Shown piece after piece: positions 21,436 through 32,766 of a stretch of 64,000 nucleotides of DNA. Each line of letters starts with the position of its first letter. Within the stretch, counting starts at the first letter, position 1. The notes beneath the pieces are model-generated. The model searched no databases. It was not told where the DNA came from and saw only the letters and a list, made by a program, of their open reading frames with translations. The stretch is from assembly GCA_036365455.1 (NCBI GenBank), contig JAWQUS010000001.1, positions 24,227,001 through 24,291,000 of the forward strand. The letters are read 5' to 3'. This stretch comes from Macrosoma leucophasiata (lineage: Eukaryota; Arthropoda; Insecta; Lepidoptera; Hedylidae). The position numbers and the translations under genes were made by a program.

Positions 21436-21600
21436 CATCATCATCATTTCAGCCATAAGACGTCCACTGCTGAACAAAGGCCTCCCCCAAAGAATGCCAC
21501 AACGAACGGTCCCGGGTCGCCCTCATCCAGCGATTGCCCGCGACCTTCACGAGGTCGTCGGTCCACCTCGTCATATTTTCTGCTATCGTGTCCATAGTGT
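21436..21600 (-). mobile_element. RTE LINE 3' end fragment
   Basis: The minus strand corresponds to the last ~50 codons and tail of the RTE frame seen at 28775-28935: GACGACCTCGTGAAGGTCGC, GGGCAATCGCTGGATGAGGG, TTCGTTGTGGCATTCTTTGG, then CAGCAGTGGACGTCTTATGG and a TGATGATGATG tail. Plus-strand frames of 71 and 98 codons here are antisense artefacts. Confidence 0.85.
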
Positions 21601-21902
21601 AGTAAGCATTAACACCGAGGCTAGTAATAATAACCGGTAAGCTGGTTAAATTAATACCTTGCTACTAGGAATACAGAAATGTCAAGTACTGCTATTTTAA
21701 TAATTTATTTCTACATACCTAATACTGGCATAATGAATAAACACAATACAGATTTATTATGGCATTGTTTTTATAAATTTAACGGTTAAATGATAATCCT
21801 TACGATAGATGCATTCTTATGGATAATTATGTTGATTCCATTTTGTTTTTTTACATAATAATATTAAAAGTCAACGCTTTATGTTAATCAATCTTTTTTA
21901 TA

Positions 21903-22217
21903 ACTGCCTCAGTAGCGTAGTGGTAGCAGGCCACTACTATTACGCTGGAGGTCCTGGGTTCGATTCCCGGGTCGGGGGATATTAGAGATAACGGTTTAAA
22001 ATCCTTTATCTCTGCTTCTATTGGGATTTTTCCATTTTCTGGAAGTTTCCCAGTACCCCGGAGTTTGGTAATGTGCCCGGAGATGGCAACAGGTTCGCCA
22101 CCTGTTACATGGGCCAAAAACGTAACCGGCGAGTCGTGGGTGTTTGCATGTATGATTGAATGCATGCATTTGCCTCTGCCTACCCCTTCGGGGATTACAG
22201 GCGTGAAGTTACGTAAT
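21903..22217 (+). mobile_element. SINE-C, best full-length copy (tRNA-derived)
   Basis: The head at 21903-21975 has RNA polymerase III promoter boxes: A-box-like TAGCGTAGTGGTAGCAGG and B-box GGTTCGATTCC. The body follows (TTTATCTCTGCTTCTATTGG, TTTCTGGAAGTTTCCCAGTA, GTTCGCCACCTGTTACATGG) with the LINE-like tail CCCCTTCGGGGATTACAGGC and GTGAAGTTACG. Length about 315 bp. This is the standard tRNA-SINE plan. Other copies: 909, 2517, 15812, 19014, 27361, 29528, 34527, 39421, 55141. Confidence 0.9.
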
Positions 22218-22380
22218 CTTTTTTATTTAAATTTAAGTAGTAAATGAGCATGCAATCCGAGTTGATAAATGGACTTAAATAAGACAGTTATACCTAAGCA
22301 TTGAACCCCACTACCTGAGTTCTACTGCCATTGCATTATGCATGCATAGTAAGATAATAAAAAATTGAGCACACTTTTTA

Positions 22381-22500
22381 GTACTATTTATTTTTCGCTA
22401 TAACACATGCGAGTCCAGCTGGACTGGTTATCCTGAGGTCGCAGATTCGATTCCTGCCCGAAGTCAAATTTTTCTTTCCGTTTTTTTTTTTTATTTACAC
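22381..22500 (+). mobile_element. tRNA-like element, degraded copy
   Basis: TTTTTCGCTATAACACATGC, then GAGTCCAGCTGGACTGGTTA, B-box-like GATTCGATTCCTGCCC and tail GAAGTCAAATTTTTCTTTCC. Same family as 16356-16611, with the D-arm half deleted, so no cloverleaf forms. Confidence 0.65.
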
Positions 22501-22544
22501 ATTTTTGAGTTCCACTATCTAAATGTGTGTATGGTCAGTTTTCC

Positions 22545-22978
22545 ATTATTTACTAGAGTGCGTCTGATTAAGATATGGGAGATACCTTGAACTCTGTTGT
22601 TTGCCTCCACTAAACCTAAAGTTTGTATATAGAGGCGCGCCCTAAGGGAAGCACTTAAAAAAAATCAAAAGGTAGGTAGCTACGATCTTACTCATCTTCC
22701 GAATCGTCTGAATTTTGGATAGGAGCATTGTTTGGGCACATTTTACACCCTCTCAGAATATCTGACATGCTCTTGATCCATGACGTTAATGCTGCGCCCT
22801 TTTCAAAAACATTTGATTCTTTCAAAAATATAGATGAAAAATTACTCAAGAATGGCAGATACTCAGAGAGGATGTAAAGTGAACCCTATCAAAGGTCCCA
22901 TCCAAAATTCCGACGATTTGGATGCGAGGCAAGCTCGTGGCGGAGGCCCTAAGGGTTCGGCCCTTTATGGAAACATTA
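22545..22978. mobile_element. Foldback element, truncated copy
   Basis: Same element as 56219-56772 but in reverse orientation. The left terminal region is CGTCTGATTAAGATATGGGA and GATACCTTGAACTCT. Internally, GAATCGTCTGAATTTTGGAT at 22710 is mirrored by ATCCAAAATTCCGACGATTT at 22900. The right terminal arm is missing after GGCCCTTTATGGAAAC. Confidence 0.7.
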
Positions 22979-23616
22979 TAACATCAACATAGTTTACATT
23001 CAAATAATTATAGGTATCATCGAATGGAAAAAAGCACTTTCGCAGACGAACAAAAAAATCTCAAAAAACACAAGCGGAAACGAGCTCCTTAATAAAAAGT
23101 ACAGTCGCGTAGAAAACGCAATATTCTAATTAATTCATTTACGTGCAATTATCGGACGGAACGCGTCAAATTAATCATGGTGCGACGATAATAAATTTCA
23201 TGGCAATTGATTAGTGTTTATAAGTGTGAATGGCTGACCGGGCACTGCCCGTAGGGTTGTCACGCTGCCGGGAAAAACTTTATTTTTCTTGATGATTCAT
23301 GGATAAATAATAGTGAATAAATAAAAAGTTATTTTTTTTAGAAAACGCTATCAATTTTTGTTAATATTTAAAAATTTATGTAGCCCCACAATCCTTAGAT
23401 AAAGACCGGAACAATCTATGGAAATTGAAAATATAGGTTCGACTCGCGGAATAAAACCCGGATTAAAAAAACCATAACTAGCATTCACTACACTCTCTAT
23501 CAAATATAAGTATCAAATTCCTTCGGCGAAAACCAGCGTGAAGTTTAATTATTAAATCAGTAAAATTAGGTATGGTTTATTCAAGGAAACAACTTATGTA
23601 AATTGTTGTTCCGGAA
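22979..23616. other. AT-rich sequence, no feature seen
   Basis: No gene-like frame or known repeat. Confidence 0.4.
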
Positions 23617-23822
23617 TTAAAAATGCAGTTAACATGGATGTTTAGTGAAGGCTGCAACCTATATACTTCTACACAAAAACTCGAGGTCAAAATGGACTCG
23701 TTGCACCCCTGAGACCTGACCATTTAACTGGAACAGGATAGTGCTGAACACTACCATTTGTCGGCAGTTAGTTAATACGATGCCTTCGTCTTCGATACAC
23801 TGGAACTCTAACACCCGTAAAA
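23617..23822 (-). mobile_element. Family A, diverged and deleted
   Basis: Follows the minus-strand order from CAGTTAACATGGATGTTTAG to GGAACTCTAACACCCGTAAA. About 45 bp, including the GTGCCGGAAATTACAGG block, is missing. Confidence 0.7.
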
Positions 23823-24178
23823 TTTATTACCAACTCTTTCTTTAATTTGTACAAATAAGACCGTATTTTACCAAATAGATAAGATACCTAAAACCAATAA
23901 GATACAAAAAGTTGACAACCCTACAGCTGCATGGAACTGTATGCATGTATAATTGATTTGCTATGACTTACTGTTACTTCACACTATTCGTGTAGTGAGC
24001 GCATGTGGAAAAATGTTGAAACTGTAGGCTAATTACCGGTCTATGGCATATCATTTTGACAAGTTATTGCCTGTAAGGTAAATGCGATATGGAACTCCGT
24101 GGCCGCAACAATCGGATCCGATATTTATCGATTAGTACCCGTTTCCGAATCCGATATAAAAGTTTCGTATGAGTTTTT

Positions 24179-24463
24179 ACTGGTGGTAGAGCTCTAGTGA
24201 CCGAGCTCACGGGCGTAGGCACCACCGCATTACCTAATATACTTGCCGCTAAATAGTAGTGTTCAGCACTGTCGTATTCCGGTCAGGTGGTAGTGTACGG
24301 CTCTGTAATTTCCGGCACAGAGGCATAACACATTAGGCCTCAGGAATGGCAACGCATCTGCATTTTGACCTCTGATCTTTATGTTGGTGTCTATAGGCTG
24401 CAGTAATCACATAACATCAATGTGAACTGCATGCTTGTTTGCCACTTTCATTACATAAAGAAA
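24179..24463 (+). mobile_element. Family A, full length
   Basis: Starts ACTGGTGGTAGAGCTCTAGT and ends GCATGCTTGTTTGCCACTTT followed by CATTACATAAAG. Complete and little diverged. Confidence 0.9.
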
Positions 24464-24479
24464 GTTTCGGATAAATTTG

Positions 24480-24560
24480 GATATTCATCATCGTTACTTA
24501 GGCCGAAAGACATCAACTGCAAGGCAAAGCCTTCATCAAAGACGCAAACAACAGTTACCT
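24480..24560 (-). mobile_element. Family E / RTE tail fragment
   Basis: GGCCGAAAGACATCAACTGC, AAGGCAAAGCCTTCATCAAA and GACGC is the reverse complement of the AAGGCTTTGNCCAGCAGTGGACGTC...CGGC tail. Fragment only. Confidence 0.45.
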
Positions 24561-25436
24561 AATCACTTGGCCTCTTCTTCTTCTCAAAAAAGAACTACCA
24601 CCATTAAAACTATAATAAATGTTTAAAATATCACTATGCAACTAGAGCAGTTGTAAAAAAAAACAAAAACTCCGATAAGTCCTCTCACCGTCCACAAAGT
24701 CTCACGCGTTTCCTGTGAAAATTATAAAAAACTGTATTTACGACTAACCAAACAATAGCAGTAATGCATCACTCGTCATAAAAGGACAGATTATGTCTGT
24801 CTAGATGTGACAGATTTACGAGCGTCTTGCATAATACTGGCCTGCATTGAAACAACGGGGGACTTTAATTCAATGTATTAGAAAGTCAAAACTGTATATT
24901 GTTATTAAAAATAATCGTGTAAGTCCGTTCGTGTCGTTTTTGCCTCCGCTGTGATTTTATACCACGGTTGCCAACTGAGTATGAAAATTATGTTCTATAA
25001 AACACCGTAGAACAATAGATTCGATAGCTATTACGCTCGTTTGCATAATTTTATGTGTGATTTATAAAGAAATCACGACTTTAAAGTATGTTTTGGCCGA
25101 ATCGATAGGTAAGTTACCGTTTCTCGATATGTTAAAGAACAGTTTGTGAAATGAAAAAAAAATGAACACGTTATGGGAATTCGGATAATGATGTGTTTTA
25201 TTAAATTAGTTAATTTATGTTAATTGTTTTGAAAAAATAATTTTGCAAATATGTTAATTTAATAATAGATATTGCATATAAAATGCCACATCAATACAAA
25301 TGAATGTCATTAGAAAGTTCAAAGTTCAAAATCAAACTGCTAACAATGGTATTTATGGGTAGATACTTTATATTCAGATTACGCTTCAAGAAATATAAAA
25401 TTGTTGGGTACATTGACCTGTAGGTAGTAGACAAGA
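24561..25436. other. AT-rich sequence, nothing recognised
   Basis: No gene or repeat family identified. The 78-codon minus frame at 25291-25527 overlaps the MITE that follows. Confidence 0.4.
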
Positions 25437-25691
25437 TACAGTACTCTACAATTAATATTGCACATCGAGCCTGTGCAAGAGACGATCGGCTCTTTGGACT
25501 TCGTAGAGCGTTATCTCTTTTGCACACTGCCTACGTAAGCACTGACGGCCCGGTATTGGTCAAAACTTAATCAAAATGGTCGACAAACGTCAAATAAGTA
25601 CGGTGCAAAAGAGATAACGCTCTACAAACCCGAAATACGCCGAAGTCTCCTTCCTAGGCTCGATGTGCAATATTTATTGTTGAGCACTGTA
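25437..25691. mobile_element. MITE with long (~90 bp) terminal inverted repeats
   Basis: The left arm has ATATTGCACATCGAGCC and TAGAGCGTTATCTCTTTTGC. The right arm has their complements GCAAAAGAGATAACGCTCTA and GGCTCGATGTGCAATATTTA. The ends are TACAGTACTCTACAA and TTGTTGAGCACTGTA. Length about 255 bp with a ~75-bp centre. Non-coding; the transposase family is not identifiable. Confidence 0.8.
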
Positions 25692-26091
25692 CTCCCCTTG
25701 GTTGGACGATTCCAGTCTGTAGAAGTATCAAATTGACAGATGACGTGAAAAAAAATCAGAAACTTAAAAATATCCATTGAATGCACTGTGATATTTATTA
25801 ATCAATGAGTCTAGAAATTTAAAAATGCTAGAAATTTAAAGAAAGAAAATTACGTAAAGAAAATTACATTTAATTCATAAGATAAGCGAGAGTTTTGTGT
25901 TGAAATTCATTTGATTTAATGTAATAAGGAGTCTGGACGCCATAATTTAGCATTTATCACAAATTAAGTAAGTCAGATGTGATACTACAGATAACCTTTA
26001 ATATTTTTATTATTCTGTTTTTAGTAAGTTTAGTTTTTTATAGCGGCGGATTAGATGCGTGAAAATCTCAATTTATCTATCTATCACCGCT

Positions 26092-26235
26092 TATGAGATA
26101 CAACCTGGTGACAGTCGGAGATACAGAAAGACAGACGGACGGACGGCCTGACGGACAGACGCACAGACAGCGGAGTAGGTATTAGTAATAGGATCCCGCT
26201 TTACCCTTTGGCTACGTGACCCTAAAAATGGCACA
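26092..26235 (+). repeat. GACAGACGG...CCCTAAAAA repeat end
   Basis: AGACGGACGGACGG, GACGGACAGACGCACAGACA, then GGATCCCGCTTTACCC and TGACCCTAAAAATGG. The same arrangement occurs at 8174 and 17140. Confidence 0.55.
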
Positions 26236-27360
26236 CCGGATTTGAGCAGTCAGTCGAAGTTGACAGATAACGCGCTGAGCATTTGCATACTAATTTTGAA
26301 CAATTTTGTCGTTTGACGACACCTAGGTATCGCGAACTGTCAAAGTCGTAGGAGCCATTTTTTACGACTAATAAAACTTCTTCTAAATTACGTAGCCTAT
26401 AACAACATAGACTGTTGAATAAACAATCGATTTTTCTACCGCCACGTATATCCGGCTAACACCGGGTCACCAAATAAATACACGTTTAAAATATAAAAAA
26501 TACAAGCTAATTAATAATAAATCAACAGGCCCGGATTATCCGTGACGCGGCGGGACAAATGTTTCCGCGACCGTACGGCCCGGCCTCTTTTATTTTTCAT
26601 TATTTTTATTTACCAAATATAAATTTATGGTCTCCGAGAACGCCTCTCGAGTGTGTCATAGACTCGGGAGCTGAAAACTGGATCTGCGTTGAATTATGAA
26701 CGTTTTAATGGCCCACGGTCTATGTCCAAAAAGGTCTGGTGATATATGGACAGATATTTGCTCGATTTAAATTCATATTATTGGTTTTGAATTCCCTGTT
26801 TGGGTGATGTAATGGTAAGGGTTATCTTGCGATTTTGTGTTTGTCGTACCTATTACAGTACATAACAGGAGTTATTATCAGAGTATTTATTTTTTAACAA
26901 AATTATATGTACAAAGTGTGTTTATCACCGCGGTGCAAAATTTATGGACCAGCTGGTTTTTTACGATTTCATAGTTGAGTTCCCATATTAAAAAAATGTT
27001 TATAATTATGAGTAAAATTACCCTTAAAATGTTGAAGGTGTTTGATCAAATACCAAGTACAGTGTTTTCTAACCCGCCCTAATTTCACGTTGTGCTAAAA
27101 GTCTCTAAATCAATTTCAAGTGCATAACAGATAAAAATAAATTTAAAATGATCTTTATAGGGCAAATATAGGTAAATATAGGTCATTTGACAACTATTCC
27201 TAGCCCACATTAAAGCACTGGCCCACATGCATTTACTTACCTACTTTCTTCTATTGTCACCCTTGAATCTTTAAATTAAACGGGATCCCTATCTCCTATC
27301 GCCCATATTTATTCCTTCCACCATTTGAAAGGCAAGTGAACGTCCTAACGAAATGATAAC
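26236..27360. other. Non-repetitive sequence with one CpG patch
   Basis: Mostly AT-rich. At 26525-26700 there is GCCCGGATTATCCGTGACGC and GTTTCCGCGACCGTACGGCC, possibly regulatory. No gene is seen. Confidence 0.3.
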
Positions 27361-27756
27361 TTAACTTCACGCCTGTAATTCCAGAAGGGGTAGACAGAGG
27401 TAAATGAGTGCATTCAAGCAGTTTACTCAGTTTATTTCATATAAGTGGAGAGCACTTTAGCATCGTCATTTTTTAAAAACTACCTAGAGTGAATAACCAT
27501 TAAAAATAATCAAAACACAAAATACATTAAAAAGCATACATGCAAGCCTCCACGATTTGCAGGTAACGTATTGGCCCATGGCAAGCCGGTTGACATCGCC
27601 GGGCACATCACCAAACTCCAAAAAACTGGGAATAATCCAAAGAATAGAAAAAACCCAATAGAACCAGAGATAAAGGATTATACAACTTTATCTCTGATTG
27701 CCCCCGGGAATCAAACCCAGGTACCCAGTGCTAGTAGTGGCCTGATTCCATACTAA
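27361..27756 (-). mobile_element. SINE-C interrupted by a 111-bp insertion
   Basis: The tail half is at 27361-27420 and the rest at 27537-27756, ending near the tRNA-like head (CAGGCCACTACTAG in complement). AAGCA ends the left part (27416-27420) and repeats at 27532-27536, bracketing the 111-bp AT-rich insert 27421-27531. A 5-bp target duplication fits many elements; the insert's family is unknown. Confidence 0.75.
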
Positions 27757-27974
27757 TGCAGAAGATCGAAATCAATGCTTGATTAAATCGGTGCTATACA
27801 CAAAAAGTCGTGATTTGACGATGTGTCACTTGAAATAGCTGACCGTTTGCCCTCTAGAACGAGTTTTCACCGAAATAATGTGGGTGGACTTAATAGTGAA
27901 TTATGAGCTAATCTGTTAACAGCTTTTCGACAAAATACTGTCCCCGTCACACTAATAGCACCCATCAAAGTGTA

Positions 27975-28935
27975 CGTTGAATGGAGATATCGAATAAATT
28001 AATATTTTTTACTATCCAACTGCAGCGAGGTGTGAGACAGGGAGATATTATATCTCCGAAACTGTTCACCGCTGCATTGGAAGACGTCTTCAAGCTTCTG
28101 AACTGGAAAGTACTTGGCATCAATGTTAACGGCGAGTACATCTCCCACCTCCGATTTGCAGATGATATCGTAGTCATGGCTGAGACCCTGGAAGACCTTA
28201 GCACAATGCTCAATGACCTCAGTAAGGCCTCCCAACGAGTAGGGCCTTATAATGAACATGGACAAGACGAAGATCATGTCAAATGTCCATGTTACACCCA
28301 CTCCTGTTATGGTCGAGGGTACTACACTCGAAGTTGTTGACGATTATGTGTACCTGGGACAAACGGCCCAGTTAGGTCGGTCCAACTTCGAGAAAGAGGT
28401 CAATCGCCGAATCCTCCAAACTCGGTTGGGCAGCGTTCGGAAAGCTACGATACATCTTCTCGTCCGACTTACCGCAGTGTCTCCAGAAAAAGGTCTTTGA
28501 TCAGTGTGTGTTGCCAGTGATGATTTATGGGACAGAAACGTGGTCGCTCACTATGGGCCTCATAAGAAGGCTCAAGGTCACTCAGAGAGCAATGGAGAGA
28601 GCTATGCTCGGAATTTCTCTGCGAGATCGAATCAGAAATGAGGAGATCCGCATGAGAACCAAAGTTACCGACATAGCTCACCGAATAGCGAGACTCAAGT
28701 GGCAGTGGGCAGGGCACATAGCTCGAAGAACTGACGGCCGTTGGGGCAGAGCAGTTCTCGAGTGGCGACCGCGTACCGGAAAACGAAGCGTAGGCAGGCC
28801 CCCCACAAGATGGACCGACGACCTAGTGAAGGTCGCGGGCAATCGCTGGATGAGGGCGGCCCAGGACCGTTCGTTGTGGCATTCTTTGGGGGAGGCCTTT
28901 ATTCAGCAGTGGACGTCTATTGGCTGAAATTATGA
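27975..28935 (+). pseudogene. RTE-clade LINE reverse transcriptase, 3' half, frameshifted
   Basis: Encodes the finger/palm part of a non-LTR reverse transcriptase: RGVRQGDIISPKLFTAALE at about 28025-28083, then LRFADDIVVMAE, whose FADD is the catalytic YxDD-type motif of RTE elements. The reading continues in a second frame (KTKIMSN...YVYLGQ, 28252-28420) and a third (IFSSDLPQCLQKKVFDQCVL, LPVMIYGTETWSLT, WQWAGHIARR, GRPPTRWTDDLVKVAG, ending QQWTSIG and stop at 28925-28927). At least two single-base shifts (near 28238 and 28425) break it. The endonuclease and first reverse-transcriptase blocks are absent, so this is a 5'-truncated dead copy. Its 3' end matches fragments at 21436 and 43694. 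The clade assignment rests on motif order. Confidence 0.9.
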
Positions 28936-29082
28936 ATATTTTTTAAATGTGTATGGAATATCTTTGTGACTAGCAACTCGCCTCGGTTTCGCATTTACTT
29001 CGTTGACCAAGACTTATTTTAGATTTAGTTTGAGTAAACTTCAAAGTTTAACTTATCAGTAAGACTAATCTGCCTAGAGAAA

Positions 29083-29150
29083 GCAGGCCATTATAGTAGG
29101 TATAGTACTGTAGTAGTATAAGTACTACGCTGAGGTCCTAGGTTCGGAGA
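29083..29150 (+). mobile_element. SINE-C head, degraded
   Basis: AGCAGGCCATTATAGTAGGT, then CTACGCTGAGGTCCTAGGTT resembles the tRNA-like head AGCAGGCCACTACT...GGTCCTGGGTT. Body missing. Confidence 0.4.
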
Positions 29151-29527
29151 TATCAGAAATAATAATATTTATATGCCATGGACGTTCACATTATCTTTAT
29201 TCTATTTAATAATATTTGTATTAAATCTAAGGTTTTGACAAAAGAGCAACACGCTGAGTTTGTTGGGTAGCGGAGTTCTTCTCAGTAGTGCCTGCACTTG
29301 GAACTGCTAAGTGAATGACTATGATTATGACGAACAGATTTTTCATTTTCTTCTACGAAGGAATTGAAAAATTTGATTATTCACGTATCGGTTAAATATT
29401 ATTATTAAATTGGTATTTATTAATACATATTGGATTATTATTATAAGTCATTCTCTCTAAATAACCCGACAACGCAAAAGTGTCCTTGTAGACCAATTTG
29501 AAATAAATGATTTGAATTTTGATTTTT

Positions 29528-29700
29528 TTTTAACGGTGTAAAATCCTTCATCTTTGGTTCTATTGGGACATTTCCATTTTCTGGAAGTTTCCCAGTGCCC
29601 CTAAACTTAGAAGAAGGTAAGTAATGTGCCCAGAGATGTCCATAGACTCGCCACCTGTTACCTACATGGGCCAAAACATAACCCGCGAATCTGGGTGTGA
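29528..29700 (+). mobile_element. SINE-C, 5'-truncated
   Basis: AACGGTGTAAAATCCTTCAT, GGTTCTATTGGGACATTTCC, TTTTCTGGAAGTTTCCCAGT, CGCCACCTGTTACCTACATG and CCGCGAATCTGGGTGTG. The head and the final tail are missing. Confidence 0.75.
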
Positions 29701-30029
29701 ACGTTGTTTTTATCGCCTAAACAAATATAAATCTTATATTCTAAAAGCACTCTCTTTTTATAAAACAAATACTGTTCATTCTCCTGAAGGAACAATTTTT
29801 TTATAGGGACGTCATTGTTAATTGGAGCCATTGACCTATGCGGAATATCATTTTCTATCGACCGATACCGATACTGAATTTTATGGCCCTTAACTGTCCA
29901 TCCCTACGGGACACGTCGCAACGACGGGGACAACATAAGATTTAAGTATCAAATAAAAATTGAGTGACGTTTCTGAATTCGCCCGTTTCTTGAATATGGT
30001 TGTATGTATGACGCAGACCCGGTCCTTGT

Positions 30030-30100
30030 TACTGGTCGCAGAGCTCTAATGACGAGGCTTGAGGGCGTAGGCAACACCGCATTACACCAAGCACAAAACT
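30030..30100 (+). mobile_element. Family A 5' fragment
   Basis: TTACTGGTCGCAGAGCTCTA, GAGGGCGTAGGCAACACCGC and ATTACACC. Breaks off after ~70 bp. Confidence 0.6.
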
Positions 30101-30217
30101 TAAATGCGTCCGTGACATTCGTTACAAGTTGCTGGTAATTTCATAGCTTAAGATATGATAATTATAATATAAAGGATTTTCGGAAAGGGAAATGTGGCAG
30201 TAGTTATTTTTAATGTT

Positions 30218-30456
30218 TTTTATGTAGGTAATGGAAGTGGCAAACAATCATGCAGTTCACATTTATGTTAAGTGATGACTGCAGCCTACAGATACCCACA
30301 CAAAGACCTACCAGTTACCACTCCTGAGGCCTAGGTTGTTATACCTCTGTGCCGGAAATTACAGGGCCGTATATTACCACCTGACCGGAACACGATAGTG
30401 TTTAACACTACCATTTAGCGGCAAGTATATAAGGTAATGCAGTGGTGCCTACGCGA
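30218..30456 (-). mobile_element. Family A, 5'-truncated
   Basis: From TTTTTTATGTAGGTAATGG through GCAAACAATCATGCAGTTCA to GCAGTGGTGCCTACGCGAGC. Missing the terminal hairpin and ~20 bp near the GACCTCTGG block. Confidence 0.85.
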
Positions 30457-31395
30457 GCGCTAAACGTGGCTGTCATAACATAAAAAATATACGTATTGGC
30501 AACAAAAATTGATATTCCAAACACCACCCAAACCTAACGAGCAGATGGACGAACCAATTCCTTTGTTTCACAAAACTATTTCATTACACATGTCTAGCCT
30601 CTAGTTACCTATAACACAATGACCAATAAATATACTTATCAGTATTGCATTACCGCATTTAGTGATGGCAATGAGCATCAACTCATAAACGAAAGAATCG
30701 ATATCTCTTTCAATTTATCTGCATCTGCCTAGTGCATACCAACAATAACTTGTAATACATGGCCGAGTACAAATTTAGTCATCCACCCACTCCAGGCCGC
30801 TCGATTATTTATAATAAAGCCTTTTTATACATTTTGTTTCCGATTCAACATAAATAAGATATGTTATTTAAAGCCAATATATCACTTGACAGGTGGTAGG
30901 CAGGCTGGTACTCGATGCCAGGTAATTTCCAGTTCTATTGTGTGGGTAATAAGAATGTTTGTTGCGTATAAGACGCGGTCAGGTCGTCGGGTCGAAGCAG
31001 ACGTTTCATAAGATTTATAAATATATCAAAGTAAGGCTTTGTGTGAATGTAGTGAGAGATTTTAATCAACGTCCGAGTCCAGCCATAAGTCGGGGTGGGA
31101 CTGGCGTTCGATTCCCGTGTATAGAATGTTTCCAGTAATTAAAACCAAGCGATTAATTAAAGAGGTCGCTAGCTATCTATGATGTGCATCGGTGTATCTA
31201 TATGAATTACTCGAAGTTTGACATTTTATTGTTCTGAATATTTAGTTCTAAGGTAGTTCATCAAATTAATGTTTAATTGGTTAGGATCCCACTGCAGAAT
31301 CATTTCGTTCATCCAGATATGATGCAAAGCTAATTTTAACTTTTAACGCATATTTATAATTTAGAGAATGTACCTATTATATCGACTAGGTTTTT
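30457..31395. other. Unique sequence with a tRNA-like scrap
   Basis: Otherwise AT-rich. At 31075-31125 GTCCAGCCATAAGTCGGGGT and GGCGTTCGATTCCCGTG contain a B-box-like element but do not fold as a tRNA. Confidence 0.3.
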
Positions 31396-31700
31396 ACTGG
31401 TGGTAGAGCTCCAGTGACGGAGCTCGATGGCGTAGGCACCACCCCATTACCTAATATACTTGCCGCTAAATGGTAGTGTTCAGCACTATCGTGTTCCGGT
31501 CAGGTGGTAATGTAGGTTCATTCTCAGTAGTTCGATTTATTAGTTCGATCGTCGAACTAGTAAGAATTTTGTTTCTCATTTGTTCGACCATCATTCGACT
31601 CATTTGTTCAAAGACCAAGGTCAAAATGCAGATGCGTTACAGTGGTAACGCATCTGCATTTTGACCTTGGTCTATATTTGTACACCATCTTTACATTAAA
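31396..31700 (+). mobile_element. Family A chimera with internal 29-bp hairpin
   Basis: Positions 31396-31515 are an intact 5' third. Unrelated sequence follows (31516-31611, rich in TTCGA motifs). Then a perfect inverted repeat: 31612-31640 is family A on the minus strand, 31645-31673 its exact complement, and the copy continues to CCATCTTTACATTAAAAAAA. See findings. Confidence 0.8.
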
Positions 31701-32766
31701 AAAAGTTAAAGACTTTAAGATCGCCAAGCATTACCCTGTCATGTAATAAGAGTGGAACATTTAATTGGAAATCTGAAACAATCTTGTCTTTAATGATACC
31801 GTACCTTATTTATTGTGATACGTCACGCCCGAGCCGTCCCTCGATTGGTCGTTATCAATATTTACTTCAAGTACCAATCGCATTCATAATTACGGAATTA
31901 TTTTCTTAAACTATCCTTCAATATCGGGAGATTTAGATCGCTGGATCACGCGATCGACGTTCACTTAGTATCTATACTTATATTTGACTCGAATGTACCT
32001 CCGATTTATAGTTAGGCAATCGAGTGATCACAAGTGCATGTAGCTAGCGCCATCTAGCGTCGAAGAAAGATTTTGCCCCCATTTGGTGGCGTGGGGTAGG
32101 GCTAGTTTTGCCATCATAACGGTGTCGCTGGAGTTTAGGACTAAAAACTTGAAAATCACGAAAAGGACGTAGGGAATAAACAATTCTTTCATTAGTGACA
32201 CAGTAAGTACCAAGTGTGTAGTACTTACTGATGTCGCTGGTATGTGCCTTTGTGTACGTCATTGTACCTATATATTTATTCTAAATTTCGCACAATATAG
32301 AGAGACATTACTAATGATAATTCAACGCATAGCATTGACGACCTTGCAGACAAATATAATATTAGCAATGATCAACATATTAGTCTTTTCAAAAAATATT
32401 GTGATCACTGGAGGGTTTACAAGATTGGATTGTGATCCCTATAAATAAAAGAATACTCAATAGAATTCGGTTCTTCTTTAAGCCATAAATTTCCGCATAT
32501 TTTTCTTGCATATCAAATTCACGGGAACAGCTGACCTGGAGCTGTTTGGAGCCGACCACATCACATGCCAACCAAATAAAACCTTTTACTAAATCTCTAA
32601 AATTAGAAGATACTCAAAACTTATGATCAATATGATCTTTTTTCTCATGTACCTAATGAGGCTTCCGTTTACGAAAGTATGAGAATATAAAAAAAATATG
32701 TTATTAGAAAGAAGAGTAACTCTTATATAAAGTAAGTTAAAAGTAGCTAGGTGACAAGCATTTATT
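31701..32766. other. Non-repetitive sequence
   Basis: Only short frames. TAGCGCCATCTAGCGTCG at 32046 carries the recurrent TAGCGCCATCT motif. Confidence 0.35.

Noticed and set aside
21903..21975. tRNA gene at the head of SINE-C
   Set aside because: Boxes A and B are present, but the acceptor stem does not close and the same head recurs in SINE copies.
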